DNA from: Trichaptum fuscoviolaceum
Taxonomy: Eukaryota > Basidiomycota > Agaricomycetes > Hymenochaetales > Trichaptaceae
Length of the DNA: 64,000 nt
Assembly (NCBI GenBank): GCA_910574455.1
Contig: CAJSYZ010000002.1
Coordinates: 3,187,671-3,251,670, forward strand
Direction: 5' to 3'
Below are positions 19,531-31,448 of the stretch, piece after piece; position 1 is the first letter of the stretch, and every line of letters begins with the position of its first letter. Both the position numbers and the translations under genes were made by a program. The notes beneath the pieces are model-generated. The model searched no databases and was not told where the DNA came from. It worked only from the letters and a program-made list of their open reading frames with translations.

Positions 19531-22096
19531 TTATATTCGACGGGAGAATTTCCTCTTCGCCCGCAAGCGCCAGTAACGGAACAGACATAGGACGCCAACT
19601 CCAATCACCACAGACAAACCCAGTATGATAAAAAAGACGTTGAAGGGCCCACCAGGGGAACCATCTGGTCGCAAATTAGTTGGGATCTTGTGGATGTTCA
19701 TAGAAAAAAGACCTGTTACAGAATCTCAAAATAAAATAGAAAAATATATATGTAAATCCTACGCACCGAGAGGAAACTGTATACAGAGCACAGTTATCGA
19801 TATCACAGTCAAAATGAGAATCGCTTTGTCCGTCCCGCCTTTCGCTAGTGCCTGAGAAACACGAAGTTGAGAAAGATACGCTGGATGCGAATGGCTAAGC
19901 ATGCGCTCGTAATGGGCCAACGATTGCATCAAAGTGTCGATATGATCTAAGGCGAATTCCATGAGTATCCGGTTGAAATATCAAGACTTTCAAGTTCACC
20001 TTGAACATCACCCATGTATATAGCTAGTTCCGCCCCCTCAGAGGCACTCAGCGGCAAGTCGGATTTCCCGGCCTGAGTATGTTGAGATAGCAACCGTTTG
20101 CGAATCTGTGACACAACATCTCCTTTAGTACTCAGAAGTCTTCCAAGAGACGTCACTATTCTACGCGTTGCAGCCATTTTCAAGAGAGTCTTCTGCGTTG
20201 GAGAAACGGAAGAGCGATTCTCGGGCCTTTCTGTATCTTTCTGTCCGGAAATCCTAGGGCGTAGCCGTCTAATGAAACTCCTCAGGCGACGAACGAAAGG
20301 GACGTGGGGATCAAGTACGACAATAGTCAAAGGATAGGTTGTCTTTCCTTTGACTTTCTCTGTTATGCTATCTTCCTTAACTTTCAAAGCATCAGGAAGT
20401 AGTATAGCGTCACACTTTTCGTCGAACTTAAAATCACCGGTTAGAGTAGTAGGGCTTTCCGCTGACGCCTTCTCGTCACGGATATCCGCAGACGATGGAC
20501 CCTCCAGAACAAGAGCGTCGATGCTCTTGACTTCCTTTTCGATACCGACGAGAACAGGGAAAAAGGAATCCACAATAGAGTCAAGTAAGCCGTGTGCAAT
20601 CCAATCTAGAAAGACAAGCTATTATAGACATATGACAGATTTTGGAGACAATTGTCTTACCCGGTGATGTCCGAACGGTGTTCTCCAGGTGTAGTACCTT
20701 ATTCCGCAATTTCTCTGTGTGTTCAGAGATATCCTCGAAATGAAACTGATTTGAAAGATTCAGCATCGCTAAACTCCACATCGAGGGTAGGACGTACGGA
20801 GCAGATACCCTCTCTAAACACAATTAAGTACACATTTACTGCCCCAATAATACCTTCATCGGCAGGGCCTCTAGGTACGTCAGTCATGCCTTCACTGTCC
20901 TTGTTCTTGAAACGTCGAAATCGTTCCCGAGACCGTTCGCTTTCTAACGCTCGAAATACTATAAAGTAATACCCCAGTCTAGGGAAGATCTCCAATTTCT
21001 CCCGAGCTTCTTGATGTAATATGTCTTCCAGCGTAAGTGGGTGCAAATGCAACACCTGTAGTTTCAATGGTTAATACAGGTAGCGGGATGAAAGAAAGTT
21101 ACTAACTTGGCCAATAGAGCGCATGTCATCCCCCGTCGGACTAGCCACGTCCAGCCACCATCCTTGACCTGTCGCTACAGGCAGCGACTCGCTTGAAAGC
21201 CCATGAGTAGCATTTCGGGTAGACCGCAGTCGATCGTCATTCAAATATTCAGATTGAACTTTTCTCTTCCAATTGACACCAGGTAATACTAGAGGCTGCT
21301 GATCCAAGCCTGTCATAGGAGAAGCAATTCCACGTAAAAGACGGTCTTCTCTTCTCTTCCACTTCGCTGACTTTTTTAAAGCCATGTCCAAGCGACGGAG
21401 TATCTCAGGAAGAGAGTCTGTAGTTATAATTCTTTGCTGTGATTGATCCTGCACGGGTGCTGTTTGTGGTCGCTTCGACGCCTTGTGATGAACCACAGCA
21501 AGATCGGAAGGAAGCAAAAGGGTAAACTCTCGGGGAACTATTCGGAATTCTTCACGAGCTTTCTTGCGAGCGAGAAAGGCCCTTTCATGTTGAGCGTTAT
21601 GAAGAGATGCCGTGCTGGAGTAGCGACGACCTTTGCGATTGCGTGTAACATGTGTGTGGCGAGTCGCAGAAGCGGAAGAGGATGAGGATGAATCAGAGGA
21701 TGAACTCGACGACGAAGAGGCTGTATGAAGCCTCGCCCAACGGCTTATCGCTGCTTCCACGACCGATGCCAGATTTCCGAGCGCCCCAAAGTTGGAGCTC
21801 GAAGAACTCGACGAGGATCTAGATGAGATAGAACGAATATCATTGGATTGTTGAACAATCGGCGGATGTTCGCCTCTGTAAATGTCAGAGCCTTCATCGT
21901 CGTCGAGATCACATGTATGGTGCCGAACATGGCTTTGGCGTGAGCGGGAGTCATTAGCCACACCACGAAGCTCCTCGAGCGGCATCTGCTGATCCTCCAT
22001 GTTCAACTGATTCTGAGGCGGCTCAGTTTCATTGGTGCTGATGATTTGAGGGTTGCCACTGAAGCCAAGTTCATTTCCTGCTGCAGGGGACGACAT
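19531..22096 (-). CDS. CorA-type Mg2+ transporter (ALR1/MNR2-like)
   Basis: Six exons, complement(join(19531..19712,19767..19946,20000..20605,20661..20745,20798..21055,21107..22096)), 766 aa. Start MSSPAAGNELGFSG is preferred over upstream in-frame Mets because that stretch looks like leader. A Ser-rich, disordered N-terminus of about 330 residues precedes the CorA fold: VLHLHPLTLEDILHQEAREK, YYFIVFRALE, then REGICSFHFEDISEH, DWIAHGLLDSIVDSFFPVL and DHIDTLMQSLAHY. Two C-terminal membrane segments are AILILTVISITVLCIQFPLG and FNVFFIILGLSVVIGVGVLC. The loop after the first reads GLFSMNIHK, so the signature Gly-Met-Asn is Ser-Met-Asn. A basic tail RLRAKRKFSRRI follows. Confidence 0.85.
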
Positions 22097-22333
22097 CTGT
22101 TTAGGTTGATCTTGGAAGAAGAGAAAGGCGAGAGGGGTCTGCAGGATTTTCTCCTGCAGAAGAGCAGTATGGTTGTGCCATGGAACGTTGGAGAGTGAAA
22201 GGAAGATTGATATTGACCTTGCGGAGGTCCGTCCGTGTTTGGACCTCCCGTCTCTTCTTGAAATAATATACAATTACCTAATTTATTCGATAAAACTAAT
22301 ACTACAGTACAACAGGCTATGTAACAGCATAGC

Positions 22334-23745
22334 TCAGGATACATCGATGGACATTTTGCGTCGTTTGTTCTCATGGTGAGAGCCATCCATTGATCTCCTT
22401 TTTAGCCCTGTTGGCTCATTTCTATCAGAACGAGACAAAAACGTAGGCCGACGCTTTTTCTCTTTTTGACTAATTTTCTTCTGTTTCTTCTCAATAGCTT
22501 TCTTCACAGCCAGCCTACCGCCCTGTTGGGCAAGTGCATCGTGACGAGCCCGGATCAATAGCTCCTTCTTCTCCGCTACGAACGCAACGAAGTCAGTTTC
22601 AAAGTGTGATGAGAAACGAGATATTAACACTTACAGTCCTTCAAGTACCATTCACCTTTCCCGGCCTTTCTCTTTTCCCGTTCTTCCTGAGCAAGCTTGG
22701 ATAATGCCTCACGCTCGACATGCTCCCTTCGATCTCGATTGACAGAACTTTCTGCTCTCTTCACTGCCCGTTCCAGCCTCTGCACTTCTTCCTCTCGTTC
22801 CTCGCGCTGATCACGAGGTGAAGAACGAAGCATCTTGTTTGCCCTCTTCAGATTTTCCTTCAAAGCGGAAAGTTCAGACTTATGCAGGTCTGCGAGAAAC
22901 CCGTAGCGTTTCTCATAAACTGCTGGCTGTAGTTCTCCTGATAAAGGTGAGAATCTCGGATCACGGTAATTCTGCAGACGATAAATGTCAGAATATTATT
23001 GCATTAAACGAAAGCCTCACGAACCACTTTCTTAACCTCCACTACTTGTCGTCTACGGCTAACAGGCCGTTTCGAGCTCATTTCGAGAGGTCTGAGATTA
23101 ATCATATTAGTCTTTATTACTTACCCGTTTCGCCGCAAGGCATGTACTCACGCATGCTTGTTTGACCGTTTCTCTACCTTCTTTGAAGGTCCTGACATCC
23201 ATTTCTCTCTGTCTTCGTGTCTTTCTGCTGATGGCTCCCGTTCTTCTCTGTCGTCCTCACCGCTCGAGTCTGAGGACCCCGAATCACTGTCATTTCGGAC
23301 TTGCTCTACAACTCTACGGGCTTTCAAGAGAGTTTGGAATGGCATGGAGGTTAGACCCTTTCTGAGGTTTATCTATCGCGTATGAGGAAATGTCACATTG
23401 GCAAAAGTGTTAATGGATACTCACAAGTGCTTTCCGTGATGATCCTTCTCCTTTGTCTGAAACATTACGGAGGTCCGAAGGCACCGTGTCGTCGTCCTCA
23501 GGTTCCCATTGAGCTATGCGGGGTGCGTCAACGTCGTTCTCTTCGCCCTCTTCGTCCTCGTCATTGGAACTCATCTCTCGCTCAGACTCAGAACCAACTA
23601 ATGTCCTAAGTCGTTCGTCAATATCCTCATTGCTGGAACTTGACGATGAGGGCGATGCATATTTCATAGATTGTCGTGGTTCAGAGATAGGAGAAAATGT
23701 TAGACCTGACTTTCGCGAGCGTTCAGGTGCCTTTCCCCTTTTCAT
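22334..23745 (-). CDS. RRP36: rRNA processing protein RRP36
   Basis: Five exons, complement(join(22334..22575,22635..22971,23025..23091,23152..23372,23425..23745)), 395 aa. The conserved core is EMSSKRPVSRRRQVVEVKK, then RDPRFSPLSGEL and YEKRYGFLADL, then a long Lys/Arg/Glu coiled coil (about residues 225-320) ending in GKGEWYLKD. The C-terminus is very basic (KKAIEKKQKKISQKEKKRR), as in the family. Rrp36 is part of the 90S pre-ribosome and is needed for early 18S rRNA cleavages in the nucleolus. The N-terminal about 200 residues are acidic and Ser-rich and vary between species. The gene lies 169 bp upstream of the next gene's stop. Confidence 0.93.
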
Positions 23746-23914
23746 GGTCGTGAAGGAAGATTTTGTCGGTGCCTTCAGTGCGCGGTTTAATTCAACTTGA
23801 AGTTATAAATATACCTTGAATTGAAAAAAACTAGATGTTACTATAAATAGATAACATAGTATTTAAATATTCCAATTATAGTCAACCATCAGATATTTCG
23901 TATATCAAGAGACA

Positions 23915-26900
23915 TCATGAAGTCGCCAGTAGAATAAATTTTCCTTCTACTAACTTCACATCCAATGCTAATCCAGGACTCACAACTCCTGTCCGCCATA
24001 GAGGTGTAATACCGAGCCAAACACCTAATTTAGCCCTCCAGCCTTGTCTGTTAAGTTTGTTTTTGCTCGTCAACAAGGGGTCCTCCATTATCCCTTCCCA
24101 GTCATAAATGGGACGCGCGCGGATGGAAGAATCGTCATGGTCGGTACCACCGCCTGTGCCAAGTGATGATGATTTGTTGTGAAATTGGATATCGATATCG
24201 GATAGAGCAAATTCGGAGGAACCCTCTCCTAGATGGAACACGATTGCCTGGAATATCGAAGGTCAGAAGCGGAAAGACAGTAGATATGAGCATGCAAGAG
24301 AGCTACGTGTTTTGGGTCCTTGAAGACAATGTTGTTTAGGCGAAAATAGAGTTTATTAAGAAAGCCCGCATGGAAGAAATCCATCGGCTTTGACTTGCTC
24401 GAATAGAGCCCTCTCTGTGTAAGGAAAGACTCTAAAGCTGGTCGAGGGAGGGGTCTATATGCAATAGATGTCGGATAATGGGGGTCGAAGTCTTGGGCAT
24501 GAAGAGAAAGTCCCTTGATAGTATCGTTATTTCGTCTCCAGATGTCATCCTACAGGAAGTACATGGAACTCAGGAAAAGACACTAATTATTCTGAGAAAG
24601 CTCACCCAAAGTATGTACCACCATGCGTTCACTTCAGTGCATGTGGCAGCCTCGAAGCGTTCGTATGCAGATACAAACGCAGGTTCATTTGCGATTGGCA
24701 AAGAACGGACCCTCAGGTCTGTCTCTTCTGCCTCAAATCGTTTAGTAACATCCTCGTGTCGTTGCGGTTCGTTATATATCGTCATAAGAAAAGAATACCG
24801 AAGGACTTCGGTCTTGGCATGGCATTGTCTTCGGTGATATTTTCGATAGCTTAGGATAGCATGTTCGATCAAGTGAAGTCGTTTTAGGATAAGATCTTGA
24901 TTTAGGGATAAGAAGCGCGCCAATGAGGGAGAAAGTGACCAGTCGTCGCTTAAGCCAATAACATCTCTGTCCAATTTGACATCCTTCGCGTAAACGAACT
25001 GTAGGGTGAATCCGCTTCCGAAGTTGAAGTCTCCCCACTGCATGCGTCCTCGCCGGATAATTTTCAATACACATGATTGAAATGTCCGAATCGTGCGAGC
25101 CTCATATCGTCTTCCACAACATCCTATATGTTGTCCAACGGGCTATGACGATAGTGAGAGCCCGCTCTTCGTATATACCTCAAATCACACACCTGTCTAT
25201 ACTCATAAGGCCAGCGAATAATTTGGCCTTCCAGAGCTCTCAGCGCCATGCGGATCTGGCGTTTCTTTCGAATCTCCTTTTGACAATTCTGCGTAACATA
25301 ATCTCGCAGTTGTTGCTCGCTAACTAAGGCAGTCAAAGGACCATCATCAAAGCGGATAACCTTTTACAAAGTAAGTCACATCATCCGGATGGAATTCTAG
25401 GACGACACTTACAAGCGTCGGGGGAAAAGGTATCCACCACGCCGTCCCGAAATGGGAAATACATTGGCTCGTCTTCACATTGTCAGGATCGTTCCAATAG
25501 CAATCGGGGCCAACAAATTCCCCTTCTATCTCTTCTTGAAGCATATGGAAATGTCTCCAAGCATCTTTAGATACTTTAACGAGCGCCTTGGAATACGCCC
25601 TCTGACCGATTTCGCGCAGAATCTAGATCAGAGTGTTAATTCCCGACGCCAGACCTCACTACTTTAGAGTAGGGCTTACCTTCAGATTTTCAACGTGTCT
25701 TTCCCCAGGGCTACCTTTGAAGTTGAGTAGAAAAGGAGCATATTCAGAGTCCCGCGCGTCCGCGTAGACCATCGGCTGGTCTACTGGAATTTTACAATCT
25801 GGGGCTGTTAAGAATAATGTGGTTATAACCTCCTGCCAAATTCTCCTTCGCACATGCGGCGAGGAAGTGGTCAAATCAATTCTAGAGGGTCACTGAGAAC
25901 TTGACCACAATTTTCAAAGGATATACGACCTCACTTAGGAGAAAAGATATCGATACCTGTAGTATACTCTGATTAGAGAACGTCGAGCATTCAGAAATGA
26001 CACTCACTGAAATCCACTCGGCCAGTGAGCCCTGTCAAAACCTCCTTGTCAGTATTTCATAAGGAGACCCCCTAGGAAACGGATCATACTGACGTTTCAC
26101 AACTCGGCGCATCCAACTGAAGTTGATTACGGTGAAATCTAAGGTGGAAGTGCTGGTATCAGTGACCACCTGAATGAAAACGATGAAAGCGTACAAGCGC
26201 TGAATCCATATGTTACGATATAAATTCTGCGAGACGTTAGACAGTGCTATCTGACGTATAGTCTAGAGACGTACATATATAAGATTGGGCCATTCAATAT
26301 GTCCTGGCCTGGCATGTTTGCTGCTACCCCGAGCCCAACCAGGGACGTGAGTAAATAATTCAGCCTTGACATCCACTCGCTTGCATTATTCACTGGGTCA
26401 ACAAACGGGGACAACAAGCACTGAAGTAAGAAAAATGCGAGCATCGCTGTGACCAGCACAGCCTGTCTTGCGATAGAGACTCCCGCGCGGGAGAGAGTAC
26501 GGAAAAAGCAATTGTCCGGACTAATGACCGCAATGATTAAAAGTGCACTAAGCTTAGCGAGTAGATAGAATGATTTATATGCTCCCCATCCAAGACGGAA
26601 GTCTAGTAAGGTAGCCAATTAAGGTTCCAGATACTTAAAGTGGGGAATCTATCATACTTGCCTGAGTATAGAAAGGTAAGTGGATGCCGATCCCTGTCTA
26701 GAAGACGCTGGTATTCGCGATTCATATCGCTATCTGTTCGAAGTTTCCCCAGCTCCGTATATCGATCGACCTTCGGTACAGATTGGTTTATGACATTACG
26801 AAGGCGTATCGGGAACCATACTGTCACCTAACAGATTATTAGCACCAGCAGCATGTTGAAGTTCACTATCTGCTTACTAGACCAAACGTGACTGCAGATA

Positions 26901-28268
26901 CAAGGACGATTATTGGTGCATAATTCACCTCGTTTCTCCGCATGGTTGTTGTGTAACAAAAATCCAAAGGGTCATGAAATTCATTTGCAGGCCCTAGCGG
27001 AGAGAGTTGGGGAGGATCTGTTGTCGCATTGACATAAGGGTTAGGTACTACCCAGAAATCGTCCGCCCATACGAGCGCATGGGTTGCTATTGTGCTGAGA
27101 GGAAGATACAGCACGGACAAAAAAAAACTGACAACAATGAGGCTCCACTCGCTCTTCCTCGAAGAATTGATAGGTAGACCTTCGTCAATGTCTGGCGGTT
27201 CGCATTTGTTCGTCGCTGACCAGAATAGGTATAGTAATATAGTCGTTAAAGTCATGATTATGCCCATAAAAACGATGGATTGCAGAAATGTGCTGCCGAA
27301 ATTGAAAGCTATGACATTCGGGCTAGGATGCTCTAAGGGTTGGTCTCGTTCATCAACGTCAAGGAAAGAGCTTACATTGTGCCAAGGAATAATTTCTTCC
27401 ATTCACTGGATATTACACTCATGCTTGAATGTGGTACTAAAAGGAACTTGAGAGTCAAATAATGATACAAAGGGAGGGTGCACGTCGTTACCTATTGTGC
27501 TTAAGAGTAAGGCAAAAATCTGCACGGTATCAAGTATGCCATGCAGACTATAAAATGTCGCTACAACGCTTGAGCCCTTGATCATTGTCAGTATCTAACG
27601 AATCAAAATGAGAAGATGTCACACACCGTTAATCCTAGTGCGAGGTTTACGAGACCACCGAAAATGCTATTTCGATTCCTCCACGAAGGTGCAACCGCAG
27701 AATTGAGCTCCAAGTCTACTAAGCTCTTCTTCGTCGCTGCCAGACGATCCATGGGCGGGAACATCCCTTGACCGATGACAGTCTTGCCAACCCGAACTCC
27801 CGTCGGGTAGGATGTAAAGCTGGGGGACTTCAAGCGAGAAATGTAGTCGTCAAGGTCCGGGAGGTACAAGGGAGCGGCATCAAATGCGAATACGGATGTC
27901 GCTGGGACAGGTGTATGAGGAATCGTTATATAGCTTCGGGCTTTGCCAACGGTCTGGGTTGTTCGACGTCTACTTAGTCCCCTAGTATCCAAGTCGTCTT
28001 CCGTCGCCTTCAAGCCCTCTTTACCCAAAAGGTGCACAGTTTCCGGAGTCACATTCCCTTCATACGAAGTCGAGACAGATTTCGTATATTCTCCGTTTAA
28101 TGTGACTGAAGAGGAACGAGATGGTCCTGCTAGGGGCAGCGCTAGATTCTTGTCCACTGCCTTGCCTTTCCAACCCCGAGAGGCAGATGCGTGAGTCGTC
28201 AATGATTCCGTGTCTGTGGTATGTTCTGAAGGCACATCGTATAGTTCTATGAGGTCTTTGACGGCCAT
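23915..28268 (-). CDS. Large multi-pass membrane protein of unknown function
   Basis: A many-exon gene, roughly 1,000 aa, whose frame was followed from 28268 to the stop at 23915. The first exons are 28268..27627 and 27576 onward; several later boundaries are uncertain. The N-terminal about 210 residues are soluble and Ser/Thr-rich (MAVKDLIELYDVPSEHTTD). A first membrane block follows (STFLQSIVFMGIIMTLTTIL, WSLIVVSFFLSVLYLPLSTI), then NYAPIIVLVSAVTFGL. A second holds YLLAKLSALLIIAVISP, VLVTAMLAFFLLQCLLSP and LNYLLTSLVGLGVAAN, with the marker SPFVDPVNNASEW. A soluble C-terminal domain of roughly 400 residues includes HVRRRIWQEVITTLFLTAP and RFFxLN-type stretches. I do not recognise a named family. 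An ATG at about 28352 with a 30-nt intron was considered too short to use. Confidence 0.6.
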
Positions 28269-28535
28269 TCCTGTCCGTACATGCAAGTGCGAAGTGAGAG
28301 CGAAGGCCTGACGCACTGTGACTCAAGCCCCTATTACCGGAAGGTCGATCATGGTGGTTCAAATATAGGGTCCCGCGCCAACTGCACGGAACCTTTCTCG
28401 AGCTTCATGCGTAAAGTTACTTTAGGATTATGAATTATCCCTCCCAGAGAAAACCATATATTCACCGGAAAACAGAATTACAACACTGTAGTCGTGTATG
28501 TGCAAATACTCTAAATTTACAAAAGTCCATGGTGT

Positions 28536-29774
28536 CTATTTCCCCATTCGTAACTCTGCGGAAGCAAATCCATCCAGCGCACGACGGAAAGTCTCTTCAC
28601 TTAATTTTAAAATGCCATTAGACGCAGAAACTTCGCGTGAGCGAGACCAGTGTAATGGCGTGCTATATTCACGACTAAGATGATAAACATAAATGTTAGT
28701 TGACACATTGAACTGCATAGTAACTTGCTTACTGAATTTCGGTGACCCTCATACTCCAAGGAGGGAAACCGTCCAATTCCAAAGCTGGCTGTGATAGACT
28801 ACCCGGTTTTAGATGGTGAACGATCATAAGATCAGGTGGCGATAACCGGGTGAGTTCTAAGGGAAAGCAGCTAAAGAATATTCTCTAAATCATATAACAG
28901 ATAGCTAACCTCGTAGATTATCATCTATCGCCTCGATAAGAGTGGCTGGATTTTCCACTTGCTCCTCCCAAGACTTGCCGAGACTGACGCGATGACGGGT
29001 AAATGTCCGTGCAACGGAAGCTAGTGCTGGTTTCGAAGCATCATACGCCAATATCAAAAGTTTGACCTCAGAGCCTTTTTTTCCTGACTCGTAAATGTCT
29101 ACCGACTTTCCTGTCGCCGCTAAGTCAGCATTGCGGACGCACGATATCTATCATAACAGACCACAGACCTGTGGAGTGACGTCGCTTGACCAGGGGTCTG
29201 TTTTCCCTTGATTTACGACGCAAATCGGAGTTGTGTTTTCGAAGGTGCATATTAACCAATATAGGCTCGTCTTTAAAGTACTCTTGCGGAGACAAAGGTC
29301 TGGATCCGGACGAGTCAGATGCAGGAGGCGTAAGAGGATATTCGAGGTCGCTTTCTGACGAAGAGTCAGCTTCAATTGACATTGGCCAAAATGTGTCCAT
29401 TAGTTTTGCTCTGACACGATCTGCACATTTCACGGAAGCACCTTTTGGTAAGATGAGCAAATTGTTAGCGATTGAAGATGAATGAGAAGCTTGTGAGACG
29501 CACCTGTCCTGTCATAAACGCTCAAGTTCTCGATGCCAGCTATACTGCAACATCGGACAGCTTCACAAATGCTTTCCACCACTCCATCTTCTTCTCGAAT
29601 AGTATCCCCCGTATCTGCAATGACTAGGGCCAGGTGTGATGGTAGTTTATTGCGTGCCACTTCGAGCGGCTGCGGTTGTGATGCTTTCAATTGAGAGAAA
29701 AGAACGACAAGTGCTTCCCAAAGCACATAGAGAAAGTGGAGGACAAGGAGACCTGCCCCTTCGAGCAAGCTCAT
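28536..29774 (-). CDS. NUS1: NUS1-like subunit of dehydrodolichyl diphosphate synthase
   Basis: Five exons, complement(join(28536..28674,28733..28856,28910..29119,29169..29441,29504..29774)), 338 aa, all phases consistent. An N-terminal hydrophobic segment, LLVLHFLYVLWEALVVLF, anchors it to the ER. The cis-prenyltransferase-like core reads LPSHLALVIAD, CSIAGIENLSVYDRTG, later SGKKGSEVKLLILAYDASK and LDGFPPWSMRVTEI. The C-terminus FASAELRMGK carries the R-x-G motif that Nus1/NgBR contributes to the active site. With Rer2/Srt1-type subunits it makes polyprenyl diphosphate for dolichol and N-glycosylation. A Ser/Pro-rich insert (about residues 115-180) interrupts the core, longer than I expect for yeast Nus1. 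Confidence 0.86.
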
Positions 29775-30045
29775 TGCGCTGCAATACTCAGCGCTGCCTA
29801 TGAATTTTTATGCGCAGAAAGGTGAAGTGGTTGAAGCAGTACGTGGAGACTAAATCAGGTGCAGAAGTCCATGATACTGCCTCAGGCTCGCGTGGCAAAA
29901 GCTTCCGTAATGGGTCTTGTCATCGCATACAGGCACTGCCAGCGGAAGACGAGGTTAGTGGGGTATGATATGTAACTGTAGATATACAATTTATGGTTAA
30001 CAACAAACAATATGAACAAACGCATACAAGAGTATGCACTATTAT

Positions 30046-31082
30046 CTAAGTGAGAGCAGGTTCTTCGTCAATCGTCTTCTTGATCTTCAGAAGAATGCCT
30101 GTCTTCCAATTATCAAGCTTCATGATCTGGTCGTAGTCTCGGCATGCCGTGGCAAACGCTTGCACATCTGCGCCTTCCACCGCTTCTACAAGCGCATTGA
30201 GAAGCTTTGCCTCCCTCGTTGTAGCGAAAGAAGGGTCTAGGGAGATATATCTCTCCATGTTCCTCTTTGCGGTGATAGAATCCTACAGAGCCTTTGAGTC
30301 ATAGCTTGCCATGGACACGTAACACGGACATACCGAGTTAGCGAGGGCACAGAGGCCAGACCTTAGCCAGTACTCCTTCACGCTGTATTTCGTCAGGTTA
30401 GACTGTAGTGAATGGTCTGCGACCTGCTCATAGCGAGCTATCGCACGACCGAATTCGTCGATTTGAGCAAGCAGGTCCGCGGCATCTTTGAAGCAGCCGT
30501 TTGCCATTCTGTGAAAGATGATTCAGATTAAGAAACAAAGACAACTGGTTCGCACCCACGCATTGGCGTCTTCTTGTGAATACCACTCGCCGGCCCTCTC
30601 GTAGCTCTGACACGCATTGTGGAGGTCACCTCGTTGAAGGTGTATCTGCGCAATATCCTTCTCGCGATCTGCGGCTTGTCTGAAGCGACCGGCCTTTGTT
30701 AGGAGAGTCACGGTATGCCCGAGGGCATCCACAGCGTCTAGGAAGTTCCCATATTAGCGCTTCATCTGATGAACGGACCACGCAAGAGCATATGCTTACA
30801 ATCAGGGCGATTGGCTGTCTTGTATGCCTTGGCGGCGTTCCAAAAAGCATTGGCCGCTTCGTTGTTCTCACCACCATTCTCTCTACATTCCGCCTCCTTC
30901 GCAAAGGCATCACCAGCTTCGACGAACCTAGTCTCGAGCTTGAACGCATTAGCCGCCTGCTGGTACAGATCACCAGCCTCCTCCCATTTCGTCGACGAAG
31001 ACGAGAACCAGCCCGACGACGAGTTTGCTTTCTTATCCGCCTTGTCTAAGAGCAGCTGTCCTTGAGATTTCGGTGGTGCCAT
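30046..31082 (-). CDS. SEC17: Alpha-SNAP, SEC17
   Basis: Four exons, complement(join(30046..30282,30334..30508,30560..30737,30800..31082)), 290 aa, matching yeast Sec17 (292 aa). TPR-like helices are visible throughout: GWFSSSSTKWEEAGDLYQQA, FVEAGDAFAKEAECREN, DLHNACQSYERAGEWY, CFKDAADLLAQIDEFGRAI, SDPxF-type SLDPSFATTREAKLLNALV and a C-terminal KLDNWKTGILLKIKKTID. Alpha-SNAP links Sec18/NSF to SNARE complexes and stimulates their disassembly after membrane fusion. The gene is divergent from AGM1 with 366 bp between the start codons. Confidence 0.96.
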
Positions 31083-31448
31083 GGATTCGGTCCTTGAAGG
31101 TAGAGGTTATGGAGTGAGTGCTTGTCACCGTGCAGCGAGAGGGGAGAGTGATATCATGTGATCTCAGGCTCCTGCCTGAAGTAGACGAGCATAGCATCGC
31201 GGTGGGCGGCGACTACGAGAACGCGCTCCCCGTTACGCCTGCAACCCTCACAGCCAAGCACGGCCTGCGGCCTCACAACGCTTCGTTTCTGATACCATCA
31301 CCGCTCATACACCGTCCTGACTGCATATAAACACTTCGCTTTCTTGAAGCACCCCTCGACAAACCATCTTGTACTATTTAGTAGGTTGCACTCTTGAACA
31401 CCCTTCAACGACACGTCACTTCGACAAAGGCCCAGAGAGCTGTGCAGG
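31083..31448. other. Divergent SEC17/AGM1 promoter region
   Basis: This 366 bp separates two divergent start codons. A TATAAA at 31326-31331 lies about 118 bp before the AGM1 ATG and could serve as its TATA element. No other motif was recognised. Confidence 0.5.

Noticed and set aside
28316..28352. Alternative start of the orphan membrane protein at an ATG near 28352
   Set aside because: It needs an intron of about 30 nt, shorter than any other in the window; the internal ATG at 28268 was used, with the 5' end left open.
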